From an uncultured Lewinella sp. (lineage in GTDB: Bacteria > Bacteroidota > Bacteroidia > Chitinophagales > Saprospiraceae): a stretch of 64,000 bases of DNA. Location of the stretch: positions 1 through 64,000 of the forward strand of contig CAJXPD010000004.1 of the NCBI GenBank assembly GCA_913057785.1, written 5' to 3'. The notes beneath the pieces were generated by a model. It made no database searches, was not told the DNA's origin, and saw only the letters and a program-made list of their open reading frames with translations. A program made the translations under genes and the position numbers. Shown piece by piece: positions 44,332-53,491 of this stretch (positions are counted from its first letter, which is position 1; each line of letters begins with the position of its first letter).

Positions 44332-45525
44332 CTATACTAGGTTGAGCCCTTGGAATGACTTATTTAAGACCTGCTTAGAATTTCCTTCCAGCCATTTATC
44401 TAAAATCGTCGCATAAATATCACGGAAATCTACTTTGTAGATTAAATCTCCTTTGTCCAATGTACTTAAGTTTGGCCCTTCGTTAAAGAAACCAGGACGC
44501 TTCAGTTTTCCTCCAATTAGGAAAAGGTTGTTGGCCGTACCGTGGTCCGTTCCGCGACTAGCATTTTGCTTTACTCTTCTTCCAAATTCAGAGAAGGTCA
44601 TAATCAAAGTATCATCTAGCAGCTTGTTTTGCTTGAGATCTTTTACAAAGGCACTCATCCCTTCAGCGTATTGTTTCAAGAGCCGTTCTTGCTGATTTTT
44701 TTGATTTACATGTGTATCAAAACCAGATAAACTCACATAATAAATCCTTGTATCGGTATCGGCACTGATTAACTCCGCTACCTGCTTTAATCGCTTTCCG
44801 AATGCGGAAGCGGGATAGGTCATTTTGGAGCTATGCGTTTTGGCTTTTTCAGAGAGATAGTCAGCCGAACTGTAAGTGTCCGCCATGATTTTATATAGGT
44901 ATGCTACATTCTCTTCATGTTCATGATGATCCTGTCCGGCCAAGTGTTTGAGTAAGGGATTGTTGGTCTGTCTCTTCAGTTGTTGCGGATTGCTCATGGC
45001 AAACCCCTTCTTCTGTTGTCCTTTTAGTGCTAGACTAAGTTCATCATCAACTTCTAAGGCATGATGAGCTGCTTCACATCCTTGGCAACTACTGTCAAGG
45101 TAACGGCCAAGCCATCCCGTACTCAAATATTCATTGCTTTCACTGGCCGTCTGCCAGATATCCATGGATCGGAAATGCGAACGATCAGGATTTGGGTATC
45201 CAACATTGTTGACAATGCTTAATAGACCATTATCATAGAGGGACTGAAGAGGACTTAGAACTGGGTTTAAACCCAACTGGTCCGAAACTTGTAAAACTTC
45301 ATTTTTTTGTACAGCAAGAGTCGGTCGTTGTTGGTAGTAGATGTCATTTCTATAAGGAATGACCGTATTGAGTCCGTCATTTCCACCAGACAACTGTACA
45401 ATGACCAAGATTTTACCAGATCTACTATTCAATAAGTTTGCTGGTTGGTAGGCTTTAAGGAATGCGGGGACTAGTATGGAGGTCGAGGCCATGGCAGATT
45501 TCTGCAAAAAGCTTCTTCTTTTCAT
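44332..45525 (-). CDS. DUF1501-family secreted protein
   Basis: The 397-aa protein starts with MKRRSFLQKSAMASTSILVPAFL, a Tat-like signal, followed by LVIVQLSGGNDGLNTVIPYRNDIYYQQRP. Other marks are NPDRSHFRSMDIWQTAS, YYVSLSGFDTHVNQ and MTFSEFGRRVKQNASRGTDHGTANNLFLIGG. DUF1501 is related to the alkaline-phosphatase/sulfatase superfamily. It is regularly paired with DUF1800, here 35 bases upstream in the same operon. Its natural substrate is unknown. Confidence 0.92.
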   Translation of the reverse strand: MKRRSFLQKSAMASTSILVPAFLKAYQPANLLNSRSGKILVIVQLSGGNDGLNTVIPYRNDIYYQQRPTLAVQKNEVLQVSDQLGLNPVLSPLQSLYDNGLLSIVNNVGYPNPDRSHFRSMDIWQTASESNEYLSTGWLGRYLDSSCQGCEAAHHALEVDDELSLALKGQQKKGFAMSNPQQLKRQTNNPLLKHLAGQDHHEHEENVAYLYKIMADTYSSADYLSEKAKTHSSKMTYPASAFGKRLKQVAELISADTDTRIYYVSLSGFDTHVNQKNQQERLLKQYAEGMSAFVKDLKQNKLLDDTLIMTFSEFGRRVKQNASRGTDHGTANNLFLIGGKLKRPGFFNEGPNLSTLDKGDLIYKVDFRDIYATILDKWLEGNSKQVLNKSFQGLNLV

Positions 45526-45560
45526 TTTTCTTTTGTTTTAAGGATTCAAAAGGACATCAG

Positions 45561-46934
45561 TTAGCACATCTGGTATTCAGGCATTGACATAAGACCTAGC
45601 AAGACGAGCCTGGTCGTATCTTCTTCGCTCTTACCTCTAGTGATGCGCTTAAATAGGGGCATTGGTATTTTACCACTATTGGGAAGGAGGTAGGTTGAGA
45701 GGTAATCCACTTGCTCTTCGATATCTTTTCCTATGACTTGTGTGAAAATGGGATTGAGGTCCACCTTAGCTGTTAAGCGCCGAGTAATTTTGTTTTGTCG
45801 CTTGGCCTCAAATTCTTCCTTTAGTTTAAAGTTGACCTCTTTACTATTGAATAAATAAGCCGGAAGGTTAAGACGAATCATAAGCGTAGAATTATCTACC
45901 CAACTCCTATTACCTGGCCAACCTGCCACATTGGGCGGGTTAAATAAGCTTTGGCCAAGGCTGCGTTGTAGGAAGACCAGCGCTAGTTCATTTTCAAATT
46001 CGATATGAAGATTCTTCATCATTCCTGCTACTAGATCGACTGGAGATTTAATCTTAGATCCGCGATTCTTTGTTTCATAAAACCAGTCACTTAGGAAGAT
46101 GCTTTGCATTAATTTTGCGATATCATAATCAGAAGCGTAGAAGCTATTCGAGAGTTGCTGGACATGTTTTTCATTAATGTCTTCATTAACGAAATAGCGA
46201 TAGATCTTACGCACTATAAATTGAGCAGTTTCCTTTTTCTCTAGAATCATATCGATGATATCCGTACCGTCAAAACGTCCACTTTTACCAAAGAAGGTCT
46301 TCTGGCCGTAGTCGTGGACCCTTGCCCTAAAAATGAACTCTCCTTTAGCGGTACTACTCCAACCCGTGAAGGCTCTAGCAGCCTCTTTAATGTCTTTTTC
46401 AGTATAGTTCCCTCGACCAATGGTAAACAACTCCATCAGTTCTCTGGCGAAGTTCTCATTGGGCTTCTGTTTCCGATTCTGTTGATTGTTTAGAAAACGA
46501 ATCATACTAGGATCCTTAGCAATAGCTAGAACTAATTCCCGAAAGTTTCCTAGGGCATGCTTACGAATAGTGTTTAGTTGATTGCCAGCCATGGCAGATG
46601 TTTTGCTTTGACAAGCAAAATGGCCGTGCCAGAACAGCGTCATTCTTTCCAATAAGGGACTCTCCTTCTCATCACTCATCCGCTTAATCCAAGCTGCACT
46701 TTGTAGGACCACCAGTCTTCGTTCTTTCTTTCTGCTTTCTGCTTTGTCCTTTTCACTCATTTGGAGGAAGCCTTCTACATCTGGATCATTAGGGGGAGAC
46801 AAGGGGGGCGTGGCAAGTGCTTTAGTGAAGAGCTCATTGACCGCTTGAGAGACAGACAGCTTTCGCTTTTGTTCCCATTCCCCAATGCTTAGTCCAAAAC
46901 CGGCGCGCCCATATAGGTGCTTTATCTTTTCCAT
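45561..46934 (-). CDS. DUF1800-family protein
   Basis: The 457-aa protein has the DUF1800 marks HLYGRAGFGLSIGEWE (RxGFG near the N terminus), SPLLERMTLFWHGHFACQ, FLNNQQNRKQKPNENFARELMELFTIGRGNYTEKDIKEAARAFTGW, SPVDLVAGMMKNL, LGQSLFNPPNVAGWPG and a C-terminal LLGLMSMPEYQMC. It has no obvious signal peptide, although its partner does. It is the first gene of the DUF1800-DUF1501 operon. The pair is widespread in planctomycetes and Bacteroidota and its function is not established. Confidence 0.92.
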   Translation of the reverse strand: MEKIKHLYGRAGFGLSIGEWEQKRKLSVSQAVNELFTKALATPPLSPPNDPDVEGFLQMSEKDKAESRKKERRLVVLQSAAWIKRMSDEKESPLLERMTLFWHGHFACQSKTSAMAGNQLNTIRKHALGNFRELVLAIAKDPSMIRFLNNQQNRKQKPNENFARELMELFTIGRGNYTEKDIKEAARAFTGWSSTAKGEFIFRARVHDYGQKTFFGKSGRFDGTDIIDMILEKKETAQFIVRKIYRYFVNEDINEKHVQQLSNSFYASDYDIAKLMQSIFLSDWFYETKNRGSKIKSPVDLVAGMMKNLHIEFENELALVFLQRSLGQSLFNPPNVAGWPGNRSWVDNSTLMIRLNLPAYLFNSKEVNFKLKEEFEAKRQNKITRRLTAKVDLNPIFTQVIGKDIEEQVDYLSTYLLPNSGKIPMPLFKRITRGKSEEDTTRLVLLGLMSMPEYQMC

Positions 46935-47065
46935 GTCGTAGCGTATTTTTGTTCTTTGGACTGTAAAAGCCCAAATCGGTTTAATGGCGACGATTTAAGG
47001 AAACGTTAAACCAGCGAGGGAAAGTGATTTATACGTATATTTAAGCGAATTAAAATCCCATAGGA

Positions 47066-48235
47066 ATGAGAAGAATATTGACCCTAATCAGTTTGTTTGC
47101 GATAACTAGCATTTCACTTCACGCGCAGGGCATTTCCTTTTTCAAAGGAAATTGGGAAGAAGCTTTGGCTGAGGCGAAAAAGCAAGATAAAATCATTTTC
47201 GTAGATGCATATGCAGTCTGGTGTGGACCTTGCAAGCGTATGTCTAAGAATGTTTTCCCACACGATAAAGTGGGACAATTCTATAATAAGAACTTTATCA
47301 ACTTGAAGCTGGATATGGAAAGAGGAGAAGGGCTGAAGTTTAGAAAGCAATATCCTGTCTCTGCTTTTCCCACGCTTTTTTACATTGATTATACCGGGGA
47401 ACTGGTCATGAAGGTAAAAGGCGCGCAGGATGTTGAAGGTTTCATCAAATTGGGGGAGAGTGCACTTAAGAAAATTGACCGAAGCGGCTTGTACGCAGAG
47501 GCATACGATAAAGGAGACCGGGATCCCGAATTGGTTTACAATTATGTTAAGGCATTAAATAAAGCAGGAAAACCAAGCTTGAAGATTGCCAATGAATACA
47601 TTCGATCTCAGAAGAATCTGAACACACCAGAAAATCTAAAATTCTTGTTGGAGGCAGCTTCGCAGGCCGATTCCCGCTTATTTAACTTAATGATCGAGCA
47701 TCGCAAACAGATTGAGGCTGTAACATCTCAGGAAGCGGTTCAAACTAGAATTCTAGATGCCAGTCGTGCCACTGCAGACAAAGCGATAGAGTTCAAGAGT
47801 AAAGATTTACTTACCGAGGCACATGATGTGATGAAGAAGCACTACCCTGAGATGGCAAAATCCTTTATTTATCAAACTGAAATGGGATATTGCTTGAGCC
47901 AAGGAGAGGTCGAGGACTATCTAGATGCATGTAAGAGTTATGCTAAGAAGGTACTCAAGAATGATCCGGATGAACTGTCCACTTTAGCCATCCAGATTTC
48001 GAGCAACTTTAAAGGAGAAGATCGAGCTAAAAAACAGGCAGAGAGTTTTGCTGGATTAGCTGCAAAGAAGAGTATGAATTATCGGCATTGGTTGAATTAT
48101 GCTTCCATCTTAAATCGAAATGGAAAACAAGCGGAAGCAGTTGAGGCAGCGAAGACGTCTTTGGAGTTGGTGAAGGGTGGAGATCCAAAGCAAGTTCAGA
48201 TGGTGGAGAGTTTCCTACGTCGGATAGATAGTTAA
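47066..48235 (+). CDS. Secreted thioredoxin-fold protein (copy 1)
   Basis: The 389-aa protein has a signal peptide (MRRILTLISLFAITSISLHAQ), an N-terminal thioredoxin domain with redox motif WCGPCKRM (Cys-Gly-Pro-Cys at about 51-54 region), the cis-Pro loop FPTLFYIDYTG, and a C-terminal helical, TPR-like half that runs to residue 389. It likely acts as a periplasmic disulfide reductase or isomerase. The second gene (48361-49536) is a paralogue with the same layout, so the pair arose by tandem duplication. A terminator separates them. Confidence 0.88.
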   Translation: MRRILTLISLFAITSISLHAQGISFFKGNWEEALAEAKKQDKIIFVDAYAVWCGPCKRMSKNVFPHDKVGQFYNKNFINLKLDMERGEGLKFRKQYPVSAFPTLFYIDYTGELVMKVKGAQDVEGFIKLGESALKKIDRSGLYAEAYDKGDRDPELVYNYVKALNKAGKPSLKIANEYIRSQKNLNTPENLKFLLEAASQADSRLFNLMIEHRKQIEAVTSQEAVQTRILDASRATADKAIEFKSKDLLTEAHDVMKKHYPEMAKSFIYQTEMGYCLSQGEVEDYLDACKSYAKKVLKNDPDELSTLAIQISSNFKGEDRAKKQAESFAGLAAKKSMNYRHWLNYASILNRNGKQAEAVEAAKTSLELVKGGDPKQVQMVESFLRRIDS

Positions 48236-48259
48236 GTCGAAAGACGATCGTAAAATAAC

Positions 48260-48324
48260 AAAAGGCCAAAGTGCTAGAAGATGTCCTTGTTCAGGGCAAT
48301 ATCGGAAAGCATTTTGGCCTTTTT
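48260..48324 (+). terminator. Long-loop hairpin between the two thioredoxin genes
   Basis: AAAAGGCCAAAGTGCT (48260-48275) pairs with AGCATTTTGGCCTTTT (48308-48323) with one G-T pair. The loop is 32 bases. A T-run follows on the plus strand. It supports the later start at 48361 for the next gene. Confidence 0.6.
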
Positions 48325-48360
48325 GTGTATAAGCGGATAGAACATAGTAAATGTATTCCT

Positions 48361-49536
48361 ATGTACAAGATTTTGATCATAATGAGTGTCTTTCTGTATA
48401 CTCACACTAATCTCAATGGGCAACCTACAAAAGACCACATCACTTTTGATGATTCTCCCTGGACGATCTTATTACAGAAGGCAAAGACTCAGAATAAAGT
48501 AATATTTGTAGATGCCTATACCACTTGGTGTGGGCCATGTAAGACCATGGCCAAGGAGGTTTTTACTGATTCTACCGTGGCAAAGTTGTACAATGATCAT
48601 TTTATCAATACACAAATTGATGCTGAACGGGGAGAAGGCACAACTTTTGCAAGGAAGTATCGAATTCGAGCCTATCCCAGCTTACTTTTTATCGATGGAG
48701 ATGGAGAGGTAGTACACCGAGCCACCGGTTTTCATGGTGTGGATGATTTTAAGGTATTAGGAGAAACAGCCTTAAGCCCCTCGGGAGGCTTACGGGAATG
48801 GAATCGGCGTTACCAAAAGGGAGAACGTTCACCTGAGTTTTTGCAGCAGCTGATTGTTGCTAAATACAATGCCATGGAAGACGACTATATGGCGGTGGCC
48901 GAATCCTATATGCGATCCCAGAAGGATTGGAGTACATTACCCAATATGCAGTTGATCTTTACCTTAACTGAAGATCCAGAGTCGAGCTGGTTTGATTATA
49001 TGGTGGATCATCGAGAAGATTTCGATCTGTTGTTTGGGAGGGAGACGGTTGCTTCAAAATTACAAAGCTTATTTTTGAAAAAGCCATTAGGCAAAACGGA
49101 GGATGCCTTGAAGGAGGTGGATCGCTTCTACGCCAAAGTTTATCCTGATCTAGCTCCAAAGCTTTCAGCTCACTTTAAGATGAATTACTTTCGAACCGTT
49201 GGTGACATGAACTCCTTTGCTAAGGCTGCTGACCAATACCTCAGCACTTACGGTTCATCAGATGCAAATGAGTTAAATAACATCGCCTGGAACTTCTTTG
49301 AATATGTCGAGGATCGTGCTCTTCTCGAAAAAGCCGTAAAGTGGGCGGAGAAATCAGTGGATTTAGAAACCGGTTATCATAACTTGGATACTTTAGCTCA
49401 TCTGTTTTACAAGTTAAAGAAGAAAGCTAAAGCTAAGAAGGCGGCTAAGCAAGCAATAGCCCTAGCATCGGCTGAGGGAGTAAGTCTTACCACTACAGAG
49501 ATGCTATTGAACCAGCTTAATGGTCGAGGAGAATGA
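48361..49536 (+). CDS. Secreted thioredoxin-fold protein (copy 2)
   Basis: Paralogue of the preceding gene, 391 aa from ATG 48361. It has a signal peptide (MYKILIIMSVFLYTHTNLNGQ), redox motif WCGPCKTM, the FVDAYTTWCGPC context, YRIRAYPSLLFIDGDGEV at the cis-Pro loop, and a helical C-terminal half ending in a basic stretch (LKKKAKAKKAAKQAIALA). The open frame continues upstream to 48271, but this would place the start within the terminator hairpin. The two proteins share domain order and many residues, so they likely have overlapping periplasmic redox roles. Confidence 0.87.
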   Translation: MYKILIIMSVFLYTHTNLNGQPTKDHITFDDSPWTILLQKAKTQNKVIFVDAYTTWCGPCKTMAKEVFTDSTVAKLYNDHFINTQIDAERGEGTTFARKYRIRAYPSLLFIDGDGEVVHRATGFHGVDDFKVLGETALSPSGGLREWNRRYQKGERSPEFLQQLIVAKYNAMEDDYMAVAESYMRSQKDWSTLPNMQLIFTLTEDPESSWFDYMVDHREDFDLLFGRETVASKLQSLFLKKPLGKTEDALKEVDRFYAKVYPDLAPKLSAHFKMNYFRTVGDMNSFAKAADQYLSTYGSSDANELNNIAWNFFEYVEDRALLEKAVKWAEKSVDLETGYHNLDTLAHLFYKLKKKAKAKKAAKQAIALASAEGVSLTTTEMLLNQLNGRGE

Positions 49537-49606
49537 GACTACATATTGTTATATCGACTACATTATACATTCCGAAAAGAATGTATAGTGCTTGCTGACA
49601 ATAAAA

Positions 49607-49633
49607 AAACCTCTTCCAATCCGGAAGAGGTTT
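49607..49633 (-). terminator. Terminator between thioredoxin copy 2 and ompA-like gene
   Basis: AAACCTCTTCC (49607-49617) pairs with GGAAGAGGTTT (49623-49633). The minus strand continues with seven T residues, so it mainly ends the ompA-like gene. A second hairpin, TATACATTC/GAATGTATA (49564-49587), lies nearer the thioredoxin gene. Confidence 0.75.
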
Positions 49634-49680
49634 ATATGTTTCTTGAGTGTAAAGCGTAGTTCTCAAAAGTATATTTACTC

Positions 49681-50424
49681 CTATCGTATTCTTAAATTCA
49701 ATGGAATATCTAGAATTTGAGAGGTGAGTACTAAATTCCTAACATCATCTTCTTTAGTGGAAACAATGATCTCCACCCGGCGATTAAACCTTCTACCTTC
49801 GGGGAGATCTCTACCTCTTCGATCTTGGTTAAGGGCTACAGGGTTTTTCTCTCCATATCCTTTGGTAATAATCCTATTAGGGCTGATCCCTCGCTGAATC
49901 AAGTAGTTCTTTGCCTGCTTAGCCCTAGATTTTGATAGCATATCATTATAAGGGTGAGTTCCCTTCGCATCTGTATGACCATTTAACTGGACTTCCATTT
50001 CTGGGTTTTCTACTAAAATCGTACTCACATCTTTCAATATTCGTTCAGATCTATCCTTTATCTTAGATTTATTGAAATCAAAGTATATGGTTTCGATAGC
50101 CGGAGATGTTGGCGCACAAACTTTTTTGCATAAAGCCCTAATGGCTTCAATATCTACTACCTTGGCATGTTTGAATCCCTTGTCAGCGACTTCATTTTTC
50201 TTTACTTCTGCTGACCCTTCGTCACTATATCCTTTTATATAGTACCTATATATATCCATAGCATCAATATGCATGGCGACATCACTTACACCCGCATCTT
50301 TAAAGTAATCATCTCCAATGTTATGGTCATATACGGCCACTTGTATCCAATATTCAGCAGCATTTAGGAGCGTGTTTGATAGTAGTCCCAGCACTAAAGT
50401 TAAGAGGAGCAGAAATTTTTTCAT
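49681..50424 (-). CDS. OmpA-family outer-membrane/peptidoglycan-binding protein
   Basis: The 247-aa product has a signal peptide (MKKFLLLLTLVLGLLSNTLLNA), an N-terminal domain of about 100 residues with an SPOR-like appearance (EYWIQVAVYDHN...YYIKGYSDEGSAEVKKNEVADKGFKHAKVVDIE), then an OmpA C-terminal peptidoglycan-binding domain (IYFDFNKSKIKDRSERILKD, VQLNGHTDAKGTHPYNDMLSKSRAKQAKNYL, RIITKGYGEKNPV, EGRRFNRRVEI). It probably links the outer membrane or a periplasmic complex to the cell wall. The combination of a SPOR-like and an OmpA domain is inferred from residues only. Confidence 0.87.
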   Translation of the reverse strand: MKKFLLLLTLVLGLLSNTLLNAAEYWIQVAVYDHNIGDDYFKDAGVSDVAMHIDAMDIYRYYIKGYSDEGSAEVKKNEVADKGFKHAKVVDIEAIRALCKKVCAPTSPAIETIYFDFNKSKIKDRSERILKDVSTILVENPEMEVQLNGHTDAKGTHPYNDMLSKSRAKQAKNYLIQRGISPNRIITKGYGEKNPVALNQDRRGRDLPEGRRFNRRVEIIVSTKEDDVRNLVLTSQILDIPLNLRIR

Positions 50425-51122
50425 GAGAATGCCAGTTTTGAATTTTAAAGTTTTGCAAAAAAGCGTTAAGCCTAAGGATGAACAAATATCTCCTTAGGTT
50501 TTACATACTGATCGACTTGTAAATAGATCTGAGTTACTTCACTCAACCCTATATGATTGAAGTCTAACTCATGGGGGAAAATGGAATTGGTAGTAAATCT
50601 TTCGCCTTGATGCCGCCCCATTAAAGGGGAGGATCATAGGGATGAATATTTACATCCTAAATGGAATGTAAATGAAATGACATTATGATACTCTCCAGGA
50701 AATTAAAAGTAGATAGCTGTTTGGTATGGACCTCAAAGGCACAACTGAAATAGGGAGAAAAAGTGGGAGGTTAGTGTTCTTAGTGGAGGGGCGTGATAGT
50801 CAAATATCACATTGGTAAATATAATAACAATTTTAATATTCAAGTAGAAAAAGAGACTTTGTTTTCTAAATTCCTCATTTTACCCAAGTTGTGATGAGTT
50901 GACACTGGATTCAGTTGAATAATTCCTTATGGATTCAGCCTGACCTATAAATTCTTATCCACGCTATTTTCATTTTGCTTTTGAAGGATAACCATTTGGG
51001 ACTAAGAAGTGTTTCTTAATTTCCGATAGCTAGGTACATATATATCAGGGCTAAAAAGATAAATTTGCGGAATGAACTGAGCCTAGCGGGATAAAGGAGA
51101 TCTTTTAATTAAAAATTTAAGC
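50425..51122. other. 700-base intergenic region, no gene seen
   Basis: No credible ORF, tRNA or known riboswitch is visible. A hairpin CCTAAGGA (50471-50478) / TCCTTAGG (50491-50498) lies in the presumed leader of the ompA-like gene. One DnaA-box-like 9-mer TTATCCACG (50955-50963) occurs alone and is not regarded as an origin. TAAATTTG at 51060-51067 may be a -7 element for thiL, without a good -33 element. No TPP riboswitch was recognised before thiL. Confidence 0.5.
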
Positions 51123-52166
51123 ATGGCGAATGCGTCGGAAGGTTCAAAAAGAACTGATGTAAACACCTTAGGTGAGTTTGGATTGATTGACCATCTTACC
51201 TCAAGATTTCAACTCACGCAATCCTCCAGTGTCAAAGGAGTGGGGGATGACGGAGCTGTGATTGACAATGGTAATATGATGACCGTAGTGTCGACAGATA
51301 TGTTGGTGGAAGGTATTCATTTTGATTTAATGTACAGCCCCCTAAAGCATTTGGGTTATAAATCTATTGTCGTCAATCTCTCCGATATATATGCAATGAA
51401 TGCTATCCCTAAACAGGTGACGGTTTCCATTGCACTTTCCAATCGTTTTTCAGTTGAAGCCCTAGAAGAGTTATATGATGGCATCAAGCGTGCTTGCGAA
51501 TATTATCAGGTAGACCTTGTAGGAGGTGATACTACTTCCTCTCCGAAGGGACTATATATTAGTGTCACGGCGATTGGACAAGTAGAGAAGAATCGAGTGG
51601 TATACCGCAACACTGCGAAAGTGGGCGATCTGATTTGTATCACAGGAAACGTTGGAGCGGCCTATCTTGGTCTGCAGCTACTTGAACGAGAAAAACAACT
51701 CTATTTGTCAAACCCGAAGATCAAACCCGATCTGGAAGAGCAGGACTTTTTGGTAGGTCGTCAGTTAAAACCTGAAGCTAGAAGAGACATGATCGAAGTT
51801 TTTAAGAAGAGTGGACTTCAACCTACCTCTATGATCGATGTGTCAGACGGCGTAGCTTCAGAGATATTTCATATTTGTAAGCAATCGAAAGTAGGTGCTT
51901 TCGTAGAAGAAAGTGGAGTACCCATCCACCCCGATGCGCAAATGATGGCTTTGAAGTTTCAGTTGGATCCCATTACTTGTGCACTCAATGGAGGAGAAGA
52001 CTATGAACTTATATTTACGGTAGACCCATCAGATTTAGATAAGGTTAAATACTTACCGGATATCTACATCATGGGAGAGATTGTACCAGAGGAAGATGGT
52101 ATTAAGTTACATACTAAGGGAGGGAATATACATGATCTCTCGGCCCAAGGATGGAAACATTTTTGA
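51123..52166 (+). CDS. thiL: Thiamine-monophosphate kinase
   Basis: Phosphorylates thiamine phosphate to thiamine diphosphate, the active cofactor. The 347-aa protein has the expected motifs: LGEFGLIDHL near the start, GVGDDGAVID (metal-binding), VVSTDMLVEGIHFDL, SDIYAMNAIP (conserved Asp/Ala-Met region), DLVGGDTTSSP, and MIDVSDGVASEIFHI, CALNGGEDYELIFT. Length agrees with the family. No other thi genes are nearby. The start is ATG 51123, and a TAnnTTTG-like element lies 56 bases upstream. Confidence 0.95.
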   Translation: MANASEGSKRTDVNTLGEFGLIDHLTSRFQLTQSSSVKGVGDDGAVIDNGNMMTVVSTDMLVEGIHFDLMYSPLKHLGYKSIVVNLSDIYAMNAIPKQVTVSIALSNRFSVEALEELYDGIKRACEYYQVDLVGGDTTSSPKGLYISVTAIGQVEKNRVVYRNTAKVGDLICITGNVGAAYLGLQLLEREKQLYLSNPKIKPDLEEQDFLVGRQLKPEARRDMIEVFKKSGLQPTSMIDVSDGVASEIFHICKQSKVGAFVEESGVPIHPDAQMMALKFQLDPITCALNGGEDYELIFTVDPSDLDKVKYLPDIYIMGEIVPEEDGIKLHTKGGNIHDLSAQGWKHF

Positions 52167-52326
52167 GTTCAAAACTATTATAAATGATTCTCAGACAATG
52201 CTCGTGTTTCAAGACATTCAATAATGAAATTCTACGCTTTTCTGACAATGATAGTCAGCTAAGCTTATTAATCTCATTTTTTGATTGTCCACGAAATTTG
52301 TCCAGGAAGGTAATAAACTAGTGGAC

Positions 52327-53376
52327 ATGCAATCCAATAAAATTCTCTCTCTGTACTTCCTCTTTGGCTTGGTACTATTGATAGGGTGTAATTCAGAAGG
52401 CAGCACCTCAACATCAACGAGCAGTAGTACGGCTACAACACCTCCACCAGCCAATGAGCCAGCTAGAGTCAGCTTCAATAGAGATTCTGCCTATGCTTAT
52501 GTGGCCAAACAGGTTGCATTTGGGCCTCGAGTAATAGGTTCAGAAGGTCATAAGGCTTGTAAGGAATGGTTCGTTCAACAGTTTGAGCAATTTGGTGCCA
52601 CAGTTATCGAACAGGACTTTGACGCGAAAGTATACACCGGGAAAGTATATCCTGCCACCAATATCATAGCCCAATACAATCCTGGAAATACCGACAGAAT
52701 TGTATTAGCTGCGCATTGGGATACTCGCCATATTGCAGATTCGCCATTAAGTACTGAGCGGAAGAACGAGCCCATCCTAGGGGCGGATGATGGTGGAAGT
52801 GGCGTTGGTGTTCTTCTAGAACTAGCGAGACAGTTGGAGAGCATGGACCTGCAATTGGGAGTAGATATCGTGTTGTTTGATGCAGAGGACTATGGAGAAA
52901 GCCGGGATGATATCGAGGATGAAGCAGAAGGAACCAAAAACAGAAATACTTGGGCTTTGGGTTCTCAGTATTGGTCTAATAATTTGCACCGCACTAACTA
53001 CAAGCCTAGGTATGGAATCCTATTGGATATGGTTGGCGCCAGAAATGCTCGTTTCCCCAGAGAACAATATTCCACCTATTTTGCCGCGCCAGTAGTGAAT
53101 AAGGTATGGGATTTGGCTGGTAAGTTGGGGTATAGCAATTACTTCCATAATGCAGAAGGAGGTGGGATTACGGACGACCATTATTTTGTGAATACCATTG
53201 CTAAAATCCCCATGATCGATATTATCAATTTGCCGATTGATTCTGACAATAAAGGATTTGGTAGTCATTGGCATACCCAAAACGATGACATGGAAGTGAT
53301 CAATAAACGCACCTTAAAGGCAGTGGGGCAGGTTTTGTTGGAGCTCCTGATAAAAGAAGATGCGGGTCAGTTATAG
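52327..53376 (+). CDS. M28-family peptidase lipoprotein
   Basis: The 349-aa product from ATG 52327 has a lipobox LLIGC after MQSNKILSLYFLFGLV, then a Ser/Thr/Pro-rich linker (STSTSTSSSTATTPPP). The M28 core is intact: VLAAHWDTRHIADSP (His and following), GADDGGSGVGVLLELARQL (bridging Asp), DIVLFDAEDYGES (Glu/Asp), GGGITDDHYFV and the closing GSHWHTQNDDMEVI (His). This subgroup in Bacteroidota resembles glutaminyl-peptide cyclotransferases, so it may form N-terminal pyroglutamate rather than cleave peptides. The earlier frame start (52285) lacks a signal-like beginning. Confidence 0.88.
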   Translation: MQSNKILSLYFLFGLVLLIGCNSEGSTSTSTSSSTATTPPPANEPARVSFNRDSAYAYVAKQVAFGPRVIGSEGHKACKEWFVQQFEQFGATVIEQDFDAKVYTGKVYPATNIIAQYNPGNTDRIVLAAHWDTRHIADSPLSTERKNEPILGADDGGSGVGVLLELARQLESMDLQLGVDIVLFDAEDYGESRDDIEDEAEGTKNRNTWALGSQYWSNNLHRTNYKPRYGILLDMVGARNARFPREQYSTYFAAPVVNKVWDLAGKLGYSNYFHNAEGGGITDDHYFVNTIAKIPMIDIINLPIDSDNKGFGSHWHTQNDDMEVINKRTLKAVGQVLLELLIKEDAGQL

Positions 53377-53405
53377 TTTTTGACTGCCAGATTGCCAAAC
53401 CCAGT

Positions 53406-53455
53406 AAACGGGCTAGTAGTTAAGGGGACAAATCCTACTACTAGCCCGTTTTTTT
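53406..53455 (+). terminator. Strong terminator after the M28 lipoprotein gene
   Basis: AAACGGGCTAGTAGT (53406-53420) pairs with ACTACTAGCCCGTTT (53437-53451), a perfect 15-bp stem followed by TTTT. It lies 29 bases after the stop codon. Confidence 0.9.
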
Positions 53456-53491
53456 ATGGATAATAGTAATCAATTACTTAAAACGCAGCTC

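Noticed and set aside
50955..50963. Second replication origin candidate from one DnaA-like box
   Set aside because: A lone one-mismatch box without clustering, repeats or divergence of genes is expected by chance.
50425..51122. TPP riboswitch before thiL
   Set aside because: The conserved CUGAGA and GGGUAAUACC-like parts were not found; thiL is often not under TPP control.
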